Part shown: in pieces, positions 8,672 to 17,036 of the stretch
Layout of the letters: every line of letters starts with the position of its first letter
Numbering within the stretch: the first letter of the stretch is position 1
Assembly (NCBI GenBank): GCA_020846025.1
Contig: JADLER010000066.1
Coordinates: 1-39,254 of the forward strand
Source: Bacteroidia bacterium
GTDB lineage: Bacteria > Bacteroidota > Bacteroidia > B-17B0 > Aurantibacillaceae
DNA length: 39,254 nt
Reading direction: 5' to 3'
Made by a program: the position numbers and the translations under genes
The notes under the pieces: generated by a model
What the model saw: only the letters and a program-made list of their open reading frames with translations
The model's database searches: none
What the model was told of the DNA's origin: nothing

Positions 8672-9229
8672 ATGCGTAAAGTAATTTTAATCTCAATCCT
8701 CATTCTCAATTATGTTGCCTTTTCACAATCATATAAAGGAACTTACTTCTATAAAACATACGAGGACTATTTAAATAAGAAGCCAATTTCAGGGCCTATG
8801 GTTAAACCAAACAGTTTAAAATCTAATATCGCAACTGGTACTTCTGTTGTGATTGTTGAAAATGGTAAAGAAGATAGAGTAAGTTGCGATAAATTGCCAC
8901 ATGATTTATTTTTATATTATGGTGGTTACATGGCAAAATTAATTAAGGTAGTAGGTAACACACCATATCGGGTTTTTACAATGGGTAAAATGAATTATTA
9001 TGCTGATTTATTTGATGAGCAGCGAAGATTTTATCAAATTGATAGCGGTACTGTACATAGATTTAAAAAAGGCGAATTGGAAGAATTTCTAAAAGATGCT
9101 AATTTGTTAGAAGAGTTTAAAAACACCTATCCAAAAAGAGAAAAGAAAGATGATGTAAACGGTTACTTTAATAAAGTGGTTAACCATGAAATTAATTTTA
9201 TTGATAAAATGAATCAAAAAAATAAATAA
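8672..9229 (+). CDS. Exported hypothetical protein
   Basis: This 185-residue protein has a signal peptide (MRKVILISILILNYVAFSQS). The mature part is mixed alpha/beta with KGTYFYKTYEDYLNKKPI near its start, a motif-like opening I have no functional assignment for, and a charged, helical C-terminus (KKGELEEFLKDANLLEEFK). There are no catalytic motifs, repeats or T9SS tail. It has its own -7 element and palindrome directly upstream and is followed after 33 nt by the Asp-box protein gene. The function is unknown. Confidence 0.7.
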   Translation: MRKVILISILILNYVAFSQSYKGTYFYKTYEDYLNKKPISGPMVKPNSLKSNIATGTSVVIVENGKEDRVSCDKLPHDLFLYYGGYMAKLIKVVGNTPYRVFTMGKMNYYADLFDEQRRFYQIDSGTVHRFKKGELEEFLKDANLLEEFKNTYPKREKKDDVNGYFNKVVNHEINFIDKMNQKNK

Positions 9230-9262
9230 TTATTTATCTTTAAGTATTATTTATTTTTTAGA

Positions 9263-11284
9263 ATGAAAAAATATTTACTTTTATTTCTGTTGGTTATTTT
9301 TATTAAAAATAATTCGTTTGCTCAGTGGCAACAAACAGGTGGTCCATATTGGGCAGAACCAGCATCAAGTTTTGCCAATTCCACAACTACACTGTATTGT
9401 GGAACACTTGGGTATGGTATATATAGCAGTAGTAATCTGTCTGGTAATTGGACCTATTTAAATCCATCAAGTTTACCAAACACTAGTTTAACCGGTTTCT
9501 TTATTGATGGTTCTTCGATGTATGCAGGGATAGATCTAGAAGGGTGTTACCTGTCTACAAATAACGGAACTTCTTGGGTTGCTAGAAACAATGGATTACC
9601 CAGCTTTACAACCATCAATAATTTTTGTAAACAAGGAACTAATATATTTATGTCTTCAAACTATGGATGTTATAAAACATCAAATAATGGATTAAACTGG
9701 GCATCTGTTCCATCATTTTCAAACCCCTGTACATGTGTGGCTTACTTAAATAATAAATTATTTTTATCACAAAGTAATGATAGCTTATATGTTTCAAGCG
9801 ATGGAGGCAACAATTGGTCGGCCTGTATGAGTTTACCCTTTGGATTAACCGTAACAGAGATGGATACGCTTAATGGTAATATTTATGCTGCCTCTAATTA
9901 TGGACTATTCTCATCAAATGACAATGGTGTTTCTTGGAATTTACTTAGTAATGGTATTCCAAGTGATATTAATTCAGTATGTAGTAATGGGGTTGTTGTA
10001 CTAGCAATATCTTTATCGACAGGGGTTTATACATCTACGGATGATGGCGCATCATGGACAAATCAAACAACTGGAATTTATAGTAATGAATTTTTCACTT
10101 CTAGTTCTTTTGGAAATCAGTTTATAATTGGAGCAGAAAACGGATTATACATTTCTTCAGACAATGGTTTAACATGGACCGTAAACAACCAAGTCTTAGC
10201 AAATACAAATATTTGGGGCTTGTTTTCTCATAACACTGATTTATTTGCTGGGGCTTATTACTATGGCGGACCTTATATTAGTCAAGATAATGGCACAAAC
10301 TGGAAACATTTAACTTTACCCACAGGGAACACACATGTTTTTTGTTATACAGCATCTTCATCTAAAATATTTGCTGGTACTGGAGGTATGGGGGTTTGTT
10401 ATTCTACAAATAACGGTACAACTTGGACAACTTGCAATACTGGTTTATACACCAATGAATATGTTTCCACACTTAACTTTAATGGAACATCTTTATTTGC
10501 GGGTACCATTCATGGTGTTTATACATCTATCAATAATGGGTTATCATGGCAAGCAAAAAACAATGGAATTGTTGGAGGATTAGATGTAAGGGCTTTCGAT
10601 TGTAAAGGTGATTCTTTAATTGTAAGTACCGGAGGAGGTTTATTTGTTTCTTCAAATAGTGGATTAAATTGGACTTCAGCCAATAATGGTGTTCCTGTAA
10701 CAAGTATGAGTTTTGGATTTAAGGGGCTTGCCTTCCATGGTAATTCAATCATAGCAGGAAGCACGTCTGGTGCTTATATTAGTAATGATTTAGGACAAAG
10801 TTGGAGCTTAATCAATAACGGATTAACAAATACAGATATTAATTGCGTTGAGGTATTTGGTTCTTTTGTTTTTGTAGGAACCAGTAATGGACAGGTTTTT
10901 TATACAATAGATGATGGATTGAATTGGTATCCGCTTTCGTTTGGATTACCTAATTTCTCTGTTCGTGCACTAGCCATTCACAACAACAAAGTATATGTAG
11001 GTACAGATGGTGGTGGTGTTTGGGTGATTGGTTTTCCAGTAATAACCAATATTACAAAAGAGAACAAAAACACTTCTCGTATTATACTTTATCCTAATCC
11101 GGCACAAAACACATTGTATTGTACAATCAATACAGCGTATAAAATTTACGATGTGCTTGGAAACTTATGTTTACAAGGCACTAAAAGCGCTACCATAAAT
11201 ATTGAAGCTTTAAAAAGTGGTGTTTATTTTGTGGTATTGGATAACTCTTCTTTATCTAAACCATTACAATTTGTAAAGGAGTAA
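9263..11284 (+). CDS. Secreted Asp-box (BNR) repeat propeller protein with T9SS sorting tail
   Basis: This 673-residue protein has a signal peptide (MKKYLLLFLLVIFIKNNSFAQ). About a dozen copies of an S-x-D/N-x-G-x-x-W motif (for example SSDGGNNW, TSTDDGASW, SSDNGLTW, TIDDGLNW) recur every ~40-50 residues, the hallmark of Asp-box/BNR blades in sialidase- and sortilin-like beta-propellers. No sialidase active-site Arg triad or FRIP motif is evident, so a binding or structural surface role is more likely than an enzyme. The final ~65 residues are a T9SS tail nearly identical in DNA to that of the SGNH-like gene. A near-consensus TATCTTTA lies upstream. Confidence 0.85.
   Translation: MKKYLLLFLLVIFIKNNSFAQWQQTGGPYWAEPASSFANSTTTLYCGTLGYGIYSSSNLSGNWTYLNPSSLPNTSLTGFFIDGSSMYAGIDLEGCYLSTNNGTSWVARNNGLPSFTTINNFCKQGTNIFMSSNYGCYKTSNNGLNWASVPSFSNPCTCVAYLNNKLFLSQSNDSLYVSSDGGNNWSACMSLPFGLTVTEMDTLNGNIYAASNYGLFSSNDNGVSWNLLSNGIPSDINSVCSNGVVVLAISLSTGVYTSTDDGASWTNQTTGIYSNEFFTSSSFGNQFIIGAENGLYISSDNGLTWTVNNQVLANTNIWGLFSHNTDLFAGAYYYGGPYISQDNGTNWKHLTLPTGNTHVFCYTASSSKIFAGTGGMGVCYSTNNGTTWTTCNTGLYTNEYVSTLNFNGTSLFAGTIHGVYTSINNGLSWQAKNNGIVGGLDVRAFDCKGDSLIVSTGGGLFVSSNSGLNWTSANNGVPVTSMSFGFKGLAFHGNSIIAGSTSGAYISNDLGQSWSLINNGLTNTDINCVEVFGSFVFVGTSNGQVFYTIDDGLNWYPLSFGLPNFSVRALAIHNNKVYVGTDGGGVWVIGFPVITNITKENKNTSRIILYPNPAQNTLYCTINTAYKIYDVLGNLCLQGTKSATINIEALKSGVYFVVLDNSSLSKPLQFVKE
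11087..11284 (+). repeat. Copy B of the 198-bp T9SS-tail repeat
   Basis: This is the gap-free partner of 8307-8504 with 9 substitutions, several silent or conservative. Identity begins at the YPNPAQN segment and ends at the stop codon (TAA in both copies, preceded by GGA/A or GGA/G), so the duplicated unit is exactly the sorting domain. Confidence 0.9.
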
Positions 11285-11285
11285 T

Positions 11286-11927
11286 TTATTTTTTACGCAC
11301 CATCATTAATCCATCACGTATGGGGAGTAATACATTTTCTACACGTTCGTCTTGCTGGACAAATTGATTAAATTGATGTAACGCTAATGTTTCTCTATCC
11401 ATTTCATTTTCTGGTATTGTAATTTTTCCACTCCACAATACATTATCGGCAATTATGAGTCCGCCAGATGGCATTTTATCTAATACTAATTGGTAATAAT
11501 GTAAGTAATTTTTTTTATCAGCATCTATAAACACTAAATCAATGGGTTGATTAATGGTTTTAATAAAGATTTTAGCGTCTGATACAACAAGTTCAATTTT
11601 AGATTTAAAGTTAGTTTGTTGAATAAACGATTTAGCAAAAGCTGATGTTTCTTCGTTTACATCAATACTAATTAATTTTCCATTTTCTTTTAATCCTTCA
11701 GCTAAACATAAGGCTGAGTATCCAGTATAAGTACCAATTTCAAGAATTAAATTAGGTTGATGTATTTTAGAAATTAAACTTAAAACACGACCTTGTAAAT
11801 GACCGCTCAACATACGCGGAGAAACAACTTTCAGATGCGTTTCTCTATTTAATCGAGCTAAAATGTCTGTTTCGGCTTTGGAGTGCTGATTACAATAATC
11901 GCTTAATTCTTTACTGATAAATTCCAT
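11286..11927 (-). CDS. Class I SAM-dependent O-methyltransferase (catechol/caffeoyl-CoA type)
   Basis: This 213-residue cytosolic protein is of the usual length for this family. SAM motif I is LEIGTYTGYSAL (Glu63 onward), with the acidic residue ending the second strand in LISIDVNEE. The metal-ligand pattern of the Mg2+-dependent catechol and caffeoyl-CoA O-methyltransferases is present: FIDADKKNY (Asp135) and ADNVLWSG (Asp161, Asn162). It should methylate a vicinal dihydroxy aromatic or related acceptor; the natural substrate in Bacteroidota is not known. It starts 1 nt downstream of rnhB on the same strand and is the last gene of a clpX-rnhB unit. Confidence 0.9.
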   Translation of the reverse strand: MEFISKELSDYCNQHSKAETDILARLNRETHLKVVSPRMLSGHLQGRVLSLISKIHQPNLILEIGTYTGYSALCLAEGLKENGKLISIDVNEETSAFAKSFIQQTNFKSKIELVVSDAKIFIKTINQPIDLVFIDADKKNYLHYYQLVLDKMPSGGLIIADNVLWSGKITIPENEMDRETLALHQFNQFVQQDERVENVLLPIRDGLMMVRKK

Positions 11928-11928
11928 G

Positions 11929-12528
11929 TTAAAATGTTAATTCTAATTGTGTAGGCAACAACTGAAACGTTAGTCGGTGTAATGGTGTTGAACCATGTAA
12001 TTTTATGGCTTCTCGATGTTTTTTTGTTGGATAGCCCATATTTTGTTCCCAAGCGTATTCAGGGTATTTTATGGCAGCTTCTTTCATAAAATCGTCTCTA
12101 TACGTTTTAGCTAAAATACTAGCTGCCGCTATGCTTAAAAATTTAGCATCACCCTTTACAATGCACTGATATTTAACCTGCTGATATGGCATAAACCTGT
12201 TGCCGTCAATTAAAAGTAATTCGGGTTTTTGTTTTAGCTTATCAATAGCCCTATGCATCGCTAAAAATGAAGCTTTTAAAATATTTATTTCGTCAATTTC
12301 AATATTGTCAACCACGCCAATGGCCCATGTTGTGGCTTGACTCTCAATTTCGGGGCGTAGCTCATACCTATCTTTATCGCTTAGTTTTTTGCTGTCGTCT
12401 AACCATTTGTTGCGATAATTTTTTGGTAAAATAACTGCTGCTGCATATACAGGTCCTGCTAAACAACCTCTTCCTGCCTCATCACAGCCTGCTTCTATGA
12501 GTTGTTTATCATAATAAGGTTTTAGCAT
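11929..12528 (-). CDS. rnhB: Ribonuclease HII
   Basis: This 199-residue enzyme cleaves RNA in RNA-DNA hybrids, including single ribonucleotides misincorporated in DNA. The family signature is at the N-terminus: [19 protein letters not shown], with catalytic Asp16 and Glu17. A further acidic residue is in LLLIDGNRF, and [17 protein letters not shown] matches the conserved A-S-I-x-A-K-x-x-R-D block; MGYPTKKH completes the family pattern. The length is normal. It follows clpX by 12 nt and precedes the O-methyltransferase by 1 nt on the minus strand, so it is almost certainly co-transcribed. Confidence 0.97.
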   Translation of the reverse strand: MLKPYYDKQLIEAGCDEAGRGCLAGPVYAAAVILPKNYRNKWLDDSKKLSDKDRYELRPEIESQATTWAIGVVDNIEIDEINILKASFLAMHRAIDKLKQKPELLLIDGNRFMPYQQVKYQCIVKGDAKFLSIAAASILAKTYRDDFMKEAAIKYPEYAWEQNMGYPTKKHREAIKLHGSTPLHRLTFQLLPTQLELTF

Positions 12529-12540
12529 CTTGCTTTCGCA

Positions 12541-13782
12541 TTAAGCCACTTGTAATTGAGTAAGTTTAGCCGATTTCAATTTCTCAAGAGCATAATCTAG
12601 AGTAACTGTTATTGTTTTTGGCGATTTTTCTTCGCTAGGCACATCAAACATTAAATCAACCATAATAGATTCACAAATACCGCGTAAGCCTCTAGCACCC
12701 AATTTAAACTCAATAGCTTTATCTACAATTAAATTTAGCACCTCTTCTTCGAACTCTAATTTAATACCTTCCATTTTAAATAAATGTTTGTATTGTTTAA
12801 TGAGTGCGTTTTTAGGCTCTGTAAGAATTGAACGTAGTGCTACCTTATCAAGAGGTTTTAAATAGGTTAATACAGGTAAACGCCCTATTAACTCGGGAAT
12901 TAATCCAAATGATTTTAAATCTTGAGGAGAAACGTATTGCAATAAATTAGCTTTATCTACTTCTTCTTTTGCTACCGAAGCGGTATAACCCATGGCTTGT
13001 GTATTAAGTCGTTGAGCAATTTTTTTCTCAATTCCATCAAAGGCGCCACCACAAATAAATAAAATATTGCGTGTATTTACTTGAATCATTTTAGCATCTG
13101 GATGTTTTCTTCCTCCTTGAGGCGGAACATTAACTACAGAGCCTTCTAATAATTTAAGCATAGCTTGTTGCACGCCTTCTCCACTCACATCACGAGTAAT
13201 AGATGGGTTATCACTCTTACGAGCTATTTTATCAATTTCATCAATAAATACAATGCCTCTTTCGGCAGAAGGCACATCATAATCAGCAGCCTGTAATAAA
13301 CGAGTTAATACATTTTCTACATCCTCACCTACATAACCTGCCTCTGTTAAAACAGTAGCATCTGCAATACAAAACGGAACATTTAATAATTTAGCAATTG
13401 TTCGTGCTAATAATGTTTTTCCGGTACCTGTTTCTCCTACTAAAATAACATTTGATTTATCTATCTCAATATCTTCTTTTGTGTTACTTGCATGTGCTAC
13501 TCGCTTAAAATGATTGTAAACAGCAACACTCAATATCTTTTTAGCCTCATCTTGTCCAATGATGTATTCATCTAAATGTTTTTTTATGTGGTGCGGTTTT
13601 AATACATTAAGTGCTTGTTGCACTTGTTGTTGTCCTTTAGCACCAGACTCTTCATTCACAATTTTAAAAGCTTGTGAGATACAAGCATCACAAATATGGC
13701 CTGTAACACCTGCAATTAATATTTTTACATCTTTTTTATCTCGCCCACAAAATGAGCAAACAATTGGACCTGATTTAGCCAT
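12541..13782 (-). CDS. clpX: ATP-dependent Clp protease ATP-binding subunit ClpX
   Basis: This 413-residue AAA+ unfoldase feeds tagged proteins to ClpP. The N-terminal zinc-binding domain has Cys9, Cys12, Cys31 and Cys34. The AAA+ module has Walker A GETGTGKT, Walker [11 protein letters not shown], the pore-loop and GGAFDGIE segments, and a sensor-2 box [10 protein letters not shown]. It is complete and of normal length. It heads a minus-strand unit with rnhB (12 nt downstream) and the O-methyltransferase. A TATCTTTG -7 element lies 23 nt upstream. clpP is not adjacent in this window. Confidence 0.98.
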   Translation of the reverse strand: MAKSGPIVCSFCGRDKKDVKILIAGVTGHICDACISQAFKIVNEESGAKGQQQVQQALNVLKPHHIKKHLDEYIIGQDEAKKILSVAVYNHFKRVAHASNTKEDIEIDKSNVILVGETGTGKTLLARTIAKLLNVPFCIADATVLTEAGYVGEDVENVLTRLLQAADYDVPSAERGIVFIDEIDKIARKSDNPSITRDVSGEGVQQAMLKLLEGSVVNVPPQGGRKHPDAKMIQVNTRNILFICGGAFDGIEKKIAQRLNTQAMGYTASVAKEEVDKANLLQYVSPQDLKSFGLIPELIGRLPVLTYLKPLDKVALRSILTEPKNALIKQYKHLFKMEGIKLEFEEEVLNLIVDKAIEFKLGARGLRGICESIMVDLMFDVPSEEKSPKTITVTLDYALEKLKSAKLTQLQVA

Positions 13783-13804
13783 TTTCTACAACAAATTAAG
13801 ACTG

Positions 13805-13812
13805 CAAAGATA
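13805..13812 (-). promoter_or_regulatory. -7 element TATCTTTG for the clpX unit
   Basis: The reverse strand reads TATCTTTG, matching TAnnTTTG, 22-23 nt upstream of the clpX ATG. It lies within the 69-nt space after the GT-C-like gene, so the clpX unit probably has its own promoter. No TTG was found at the expected -33 spacing. Confidence 0.5.
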
Positions 13813-13851
13813 CTGAAAAAACCACTTGGTTTTGTTTTAAATTTAAAAAGA

Positions 13852-15321
13852 TTATTGTTGTACCAAAACAGTATTTGAAACTTTGTTTTCTAATAATTTA
13901 GGCAACTGTTGATGATTTTGCCATTCTTTATCAGTTAAAAAAATATATAAATAATCATCTGTAATATTTATGCCGTTTCTATGGGTGGGGACAAACCATT
14001 TTAAATCCCATATTATTCGATAAAAATTAGTACTAGGCTCAAATAACCAATTAACGCCTAATTGTACCTTTTTATTTGGTTGTTCTTGATGCCTTTGTTT
14101 TATTATTTGCATAACCTGCTTTGTACTCATATCATATTTCCAATCTTTAAAATAATGGAAAGGTAAATTAACACTTACATTAATAAATAATAAAATGGCA
14201 CCCAAAGCACTTAAAGCAACCGAAACAAAAGAAGCAGCGCGCTGATGTATATATGCCAATAAAGCACATAAATTTATCATAAACACTACATAATAAAATA
14301 TAGCAAACCGATGCAAATAATAATCGTTTCCAATAATATAGTGTTGTAATACACTTACCGAAACCATACCAAACAACAGTAAAGAACTAAAAAACGACAC
14401 CGTGTGTTGTATGGTTAAAAAAACAGTCTTTTTAAATAACATATATCCCGATATGATTAATCCTGTAATAAAAACTACTGTCGACATAATTTTTAATATC
14501 AATAATAACTCATCAGATACGGCCTGCTCATAAAACACATCGTAAATAATAGACCGAACAGTGTCAACCATAAAACCATCTTTACCTCCAAAATCAAGTA
14601 AAGTAATTCCTGTTAAACGCCGAATGGGTTCAAATAGAAAAACAACATAGCCTATAAAACAAAGAGTGCTTACTTTGTAGAAAGTAATTAGTTGTTGTTT
14701 TGTATAACTTTTTTTTACAAAATAATAATTAGTTAATACTATCAGATTTAAAACTACAAACGAAACAACAAAATAGTTAAGCATTGAAAAATTACTAAAG
14801 ATAGCCAACAACACAGCAATATGATGGTAAATAAGGTGTTTTGCTTTATAGGTTTCTAAATATAAACCGATAAAATATACACTAGTCATTAAAAAACTAA
14901 CAGATAATCCATAGCCTCGAGCCAATATAAAGAAATCAAGTAAATATGGATTTAATACCAATAATAAATAACCAGGTAATATTAGTCTTGGACAGATTTT
15001 AAACAACCACAACAACCCAAAAACACTATAAATAACAAATCCTAAAATAGAAGGCGAACGCAATGCCAATTCATATTTTCCAAATAACATCTCACTATAT
15101 TTCATTAAAAGAGTGTTTAAAATATGATTATTTAAATAAGGATGCTTAAAAGAAATAATGTCGAAAAATCCTTGATGGACATAGTGCGTATAAGTAAAAG
15201 CTTCATCATGTGTAAATGAAGTAATAGATGCTTTATAAATTAAAGCACATAAAACACTCATGGCTACTAATACAGTTAGTATAAAAACGAGAGGCTTATA
15301 TTTTAATAAACTCAACCACAT
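13852..15321 (-). CDS. Polytopic membrane protein, probable GT-C fold glycosyltransferase
   Basis: The protein has 489 residues from the ATG at 15321, with about ten hydrophobic segments across most of its length. The first periplasmic loop carries FTHDEAF (Asp39, Glu40) followed by HPYLNNHILNTLL and an ELALRSPS segment, the layout of PMT/ArnT-like GT-C enzymes that use polyprenyl-phosphate sugars. The C-terminus is a small soluble domain. The open frame extends upstream to a TTG at 15348, but the -7 element TACTTTTG at 15334-15341 lies between, so transcription would begin after that codon; I therefore choose ATG 15321. The donor and acceptor are unknown. It is a single gene, with clpX downstream having its own promoter. 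Confidence 0.75.
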   Translation of the reverse strand: MWLSLLKYKPLVFILTVLVAMSVLCALIYKASITSFTHDEAFTYTHYVHQGFFDIISFKHPYLNNHILNTLLMKYSEMLFGKYELALRSPSILGFVIYSVFGLLWLFKICPRLILPGYLLLVLNPYLLDFFILARGYGLSVSFLMTSVYFIGLYLETYKAKHLIYHHIAVLLAIFSNFSMLNYFVVSFVVLNLIVLTNYYFVKKSYTKQQLITFYKVSTLCFIGYVVFLFEPIRRLTGITLLDFGGKDGFMVDTVRSIIYDVFYEQAVSDELLLILKIMSTVVFITGLIISGYMLFKKTVFLTIQHTVSFFSSLLLFGMVSVSVLQHYIIGNDYYLHRFAIFYYVVFMINLCALLAYIHQRAASFVSVALSALGAILLFINVSVNLPFHYFKDWKYDMSTKQVMQIIKQRHQEQPNKKVQLGVNWLFEPSTNFYRIIWDLKWFVPTHRNGINITDDYLYIFLTDKEWQNHQQLPKLLENKVSNTVLVQQ

Positions 15322-15333
15322 AAGTAAAGTATT

Positions 15334-15341
15334 CAAAAGTA
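15334..15341 (-). promoter_or_regulatory. -7 element TACTTTTG for the GT-C-like gene
   Basis: The reverse strand reads TACTTTTG, 12 nt upstream of ATG 15321. Its position inside the longest open frame excludes the upstream TTG start and fixes a short leader. Confidence 0.45.
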
Positions 15342-15471
15342 AGAGCAATAAACTAAAAACAAAATGTTTTTTTGTTTGAAAAAAATGCTACAAATTATAG
15401 CACAGGTCTATTATTTTTTATTGTTCATTTGTGCTCAATATATTTTGTAGTTACTTATAATATTTTGTTGT

Positions 15472-17010
15472 ATGCTAGTTAAAACTTATGGAAGTGCGGT
15501 TCATGGAATTATGGCCACTTCAGTAACCGTAGAGGTTAATATTTCACAAGGAATTAATTTTTATTTAGTTGGTTTACCTGATAGTGCTGTAAAAGAAAGT
15601 CATCAACGTATTGATGCTGCTTTAAAAAATAATGGATTAAAAATCCCGGGCAAACAAATTACCATTAATATGGCGCCAGCAGACATCAGAAAAGAAGGAT
15701 CGTCTTATGATTTAACTATTGCGGTGGGCATATTAGCCGCCTCTGAACAAATTAAAAGTGATCGGGTATCAGATTATGTTATAATGGGTGAACTTTCATT
15801 AGATGGTGAACTTCGAGCCATAAAAGGTGTATTACCTATTGCAATTAAAGCAAAACAAGAGGGCTTTAAAGGATTAATTGTTCCTGAAGAAAATGCTCGA
15901 GAAGCTGCTGTGGTTGAAGGATTGGAAGTATATGGTGTTTCTAAAATTAAACAAGTAATAGATTTTTTTAATGATGAATTGGTATTGCAACAAACCACCA
16001 TTAACATTGAACAAGAATTTTTAAATAAGATAGATGATCTTGAGTTTGATTTTGCTGAAGTAAAGGGTCAAGAAAATATAAAAAGATCACTTGAGATTGC
16101 TGCAGCCGGAGGACATAATGTGATATTGATTGGTCCACCAGGTGCAGGAAAAACGATGCTTAGCAAACGAATGCCATCTATACTTCCGCCTCTTAGTATT
16201 GATGAAGCGCTTGAAACCACCAAAATTCATAGTGTGGCAGGAAAAACAAATAAAACCATGGGACTTATTACAACTCGTCCTTTTAGAAGCCCTCACCACA
16301 CCATAAGTGATGTGGCTTTGGTGGGAGGTGGCATGAATGCTCAACCTGGCGAAATATCTTTAGCTCATAATGGTGTTTTGTTTTTAGATGAATTACCTGA
16401 ATTTAAAAGAACTGCTTTAGAGGTTATGCGACAACCCTTAGAAGATCGTTTGGTAAGTATATCAAGAGCAAAATTTAGTGTTGAGTATCCCGCTAGTTTT
16501 ATGTTAATGGCAAGTATGAACCCTTGTCCTTGCGGATATTATAACCACCCCGAAAAAGATTGTGTATGTGCGCCTGGTGTTGTACAAAAATATTTAAATA
16601 AAATTTCAGGGCCGCTATTAGATAGAATTGATTTACACGTTGAAGTAACTCCCGTTCCGTTTAGCGAATTACACAAACCTCAAAACAACGAAACAAGCAA
16701 ACAAATAAGAGAGCGGGTTATTAAAGCTAGACAAATTCAAACACTACGATATAAAAATACAGATGGTATTTATTGTAACGCCCAAATGCGGAGTAAAGAT
16801 TTAAGACTATACTGTTACTTAAACGAAGCTGGAAGCACTTTGCTTAAAACCGCCATGGAACGATTAGGATTATCAGCAAGAGCTTATGATAGAATATTAA
16901 AAGTAGCGCGTACCATTGCCGATTTGGATAATTCGCAAAACATTGAAACAAATCATATAGCCGAAGCTATACAATATCGTAGCCTAGATAGAGATGGTTG
17001 GGCAGGTTAA
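15472..17010 (+). CDS. comM: ComM/YifB family Mg-chelatase-like AAA+ ATPase
   Basis: This 512-residue protein is of family-typical length. Residues ~1-170 form the Lon-protease-like ChlI domain (VKTYGSAVHGIMATSV at the start). The AAA+ core has Walker A GPPGAGKT (221-228) and Walker B VLFLDELPEF (Asp306, Glu307), followed by a cysteine-bearing insert CPCGYYNHPEKDCVC and the Mg-chelatase C-terminal helical domain (GLSARAYDRILKVARTIADL). In gamma-proteobacteria ComM is a hexameric helicase promoting branch migration during natural transformation; in Bacteroidota the role is inferred by homology. It stands alone, convergent with the propeller gene (26 nt apart). Confidence 0.93.
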   Translation: MLVKTYGSAVHGIMATSVTVEVNISQGINFYLVGLPDSAVKESHQRIDAALKNNGLKIPGKQITINMAPADIRKEGSSYDLTIAVGILAASEQIKSDRVSDYVIMGELSLDGELRAIKGVLPIAIKAKQEGFKGLIVPEENAREAAVVEGLEVYGVSKIKQVIDFFNDELVLQQTTINIEQEFLNKIDDLEFDFAEVKGQENIKRSLEIAAAGGHNVILIGPPGAGKTMLSKRMPSILPPLSIDEALETTKIHSVAGKTNKTMGLITTRPFRSPHHTISDVALVGGGMNAQPGEISLAHNGVLFLDELPEFKRTALEVMRQPLEDRLVSISRAKFSVEYPASFMLMASMNPCPCGYYNHPEKDCVCAPGVVQKYLNKISGPLLDRIDLHVEVTPVPFSELHKPQNNETSKQIRERVIKARQIQTLRYKNTDGIYCNAQMRSKDLRLYCYLNEAGSTLLKTAMERLGLSARAYDRILKVARTIADLDNSQNIETNHIAEAIQYRSLDRDGWAG

Positions 17011-17036
17011 TTTTAGTTTATAACCGTTCATCTAAT

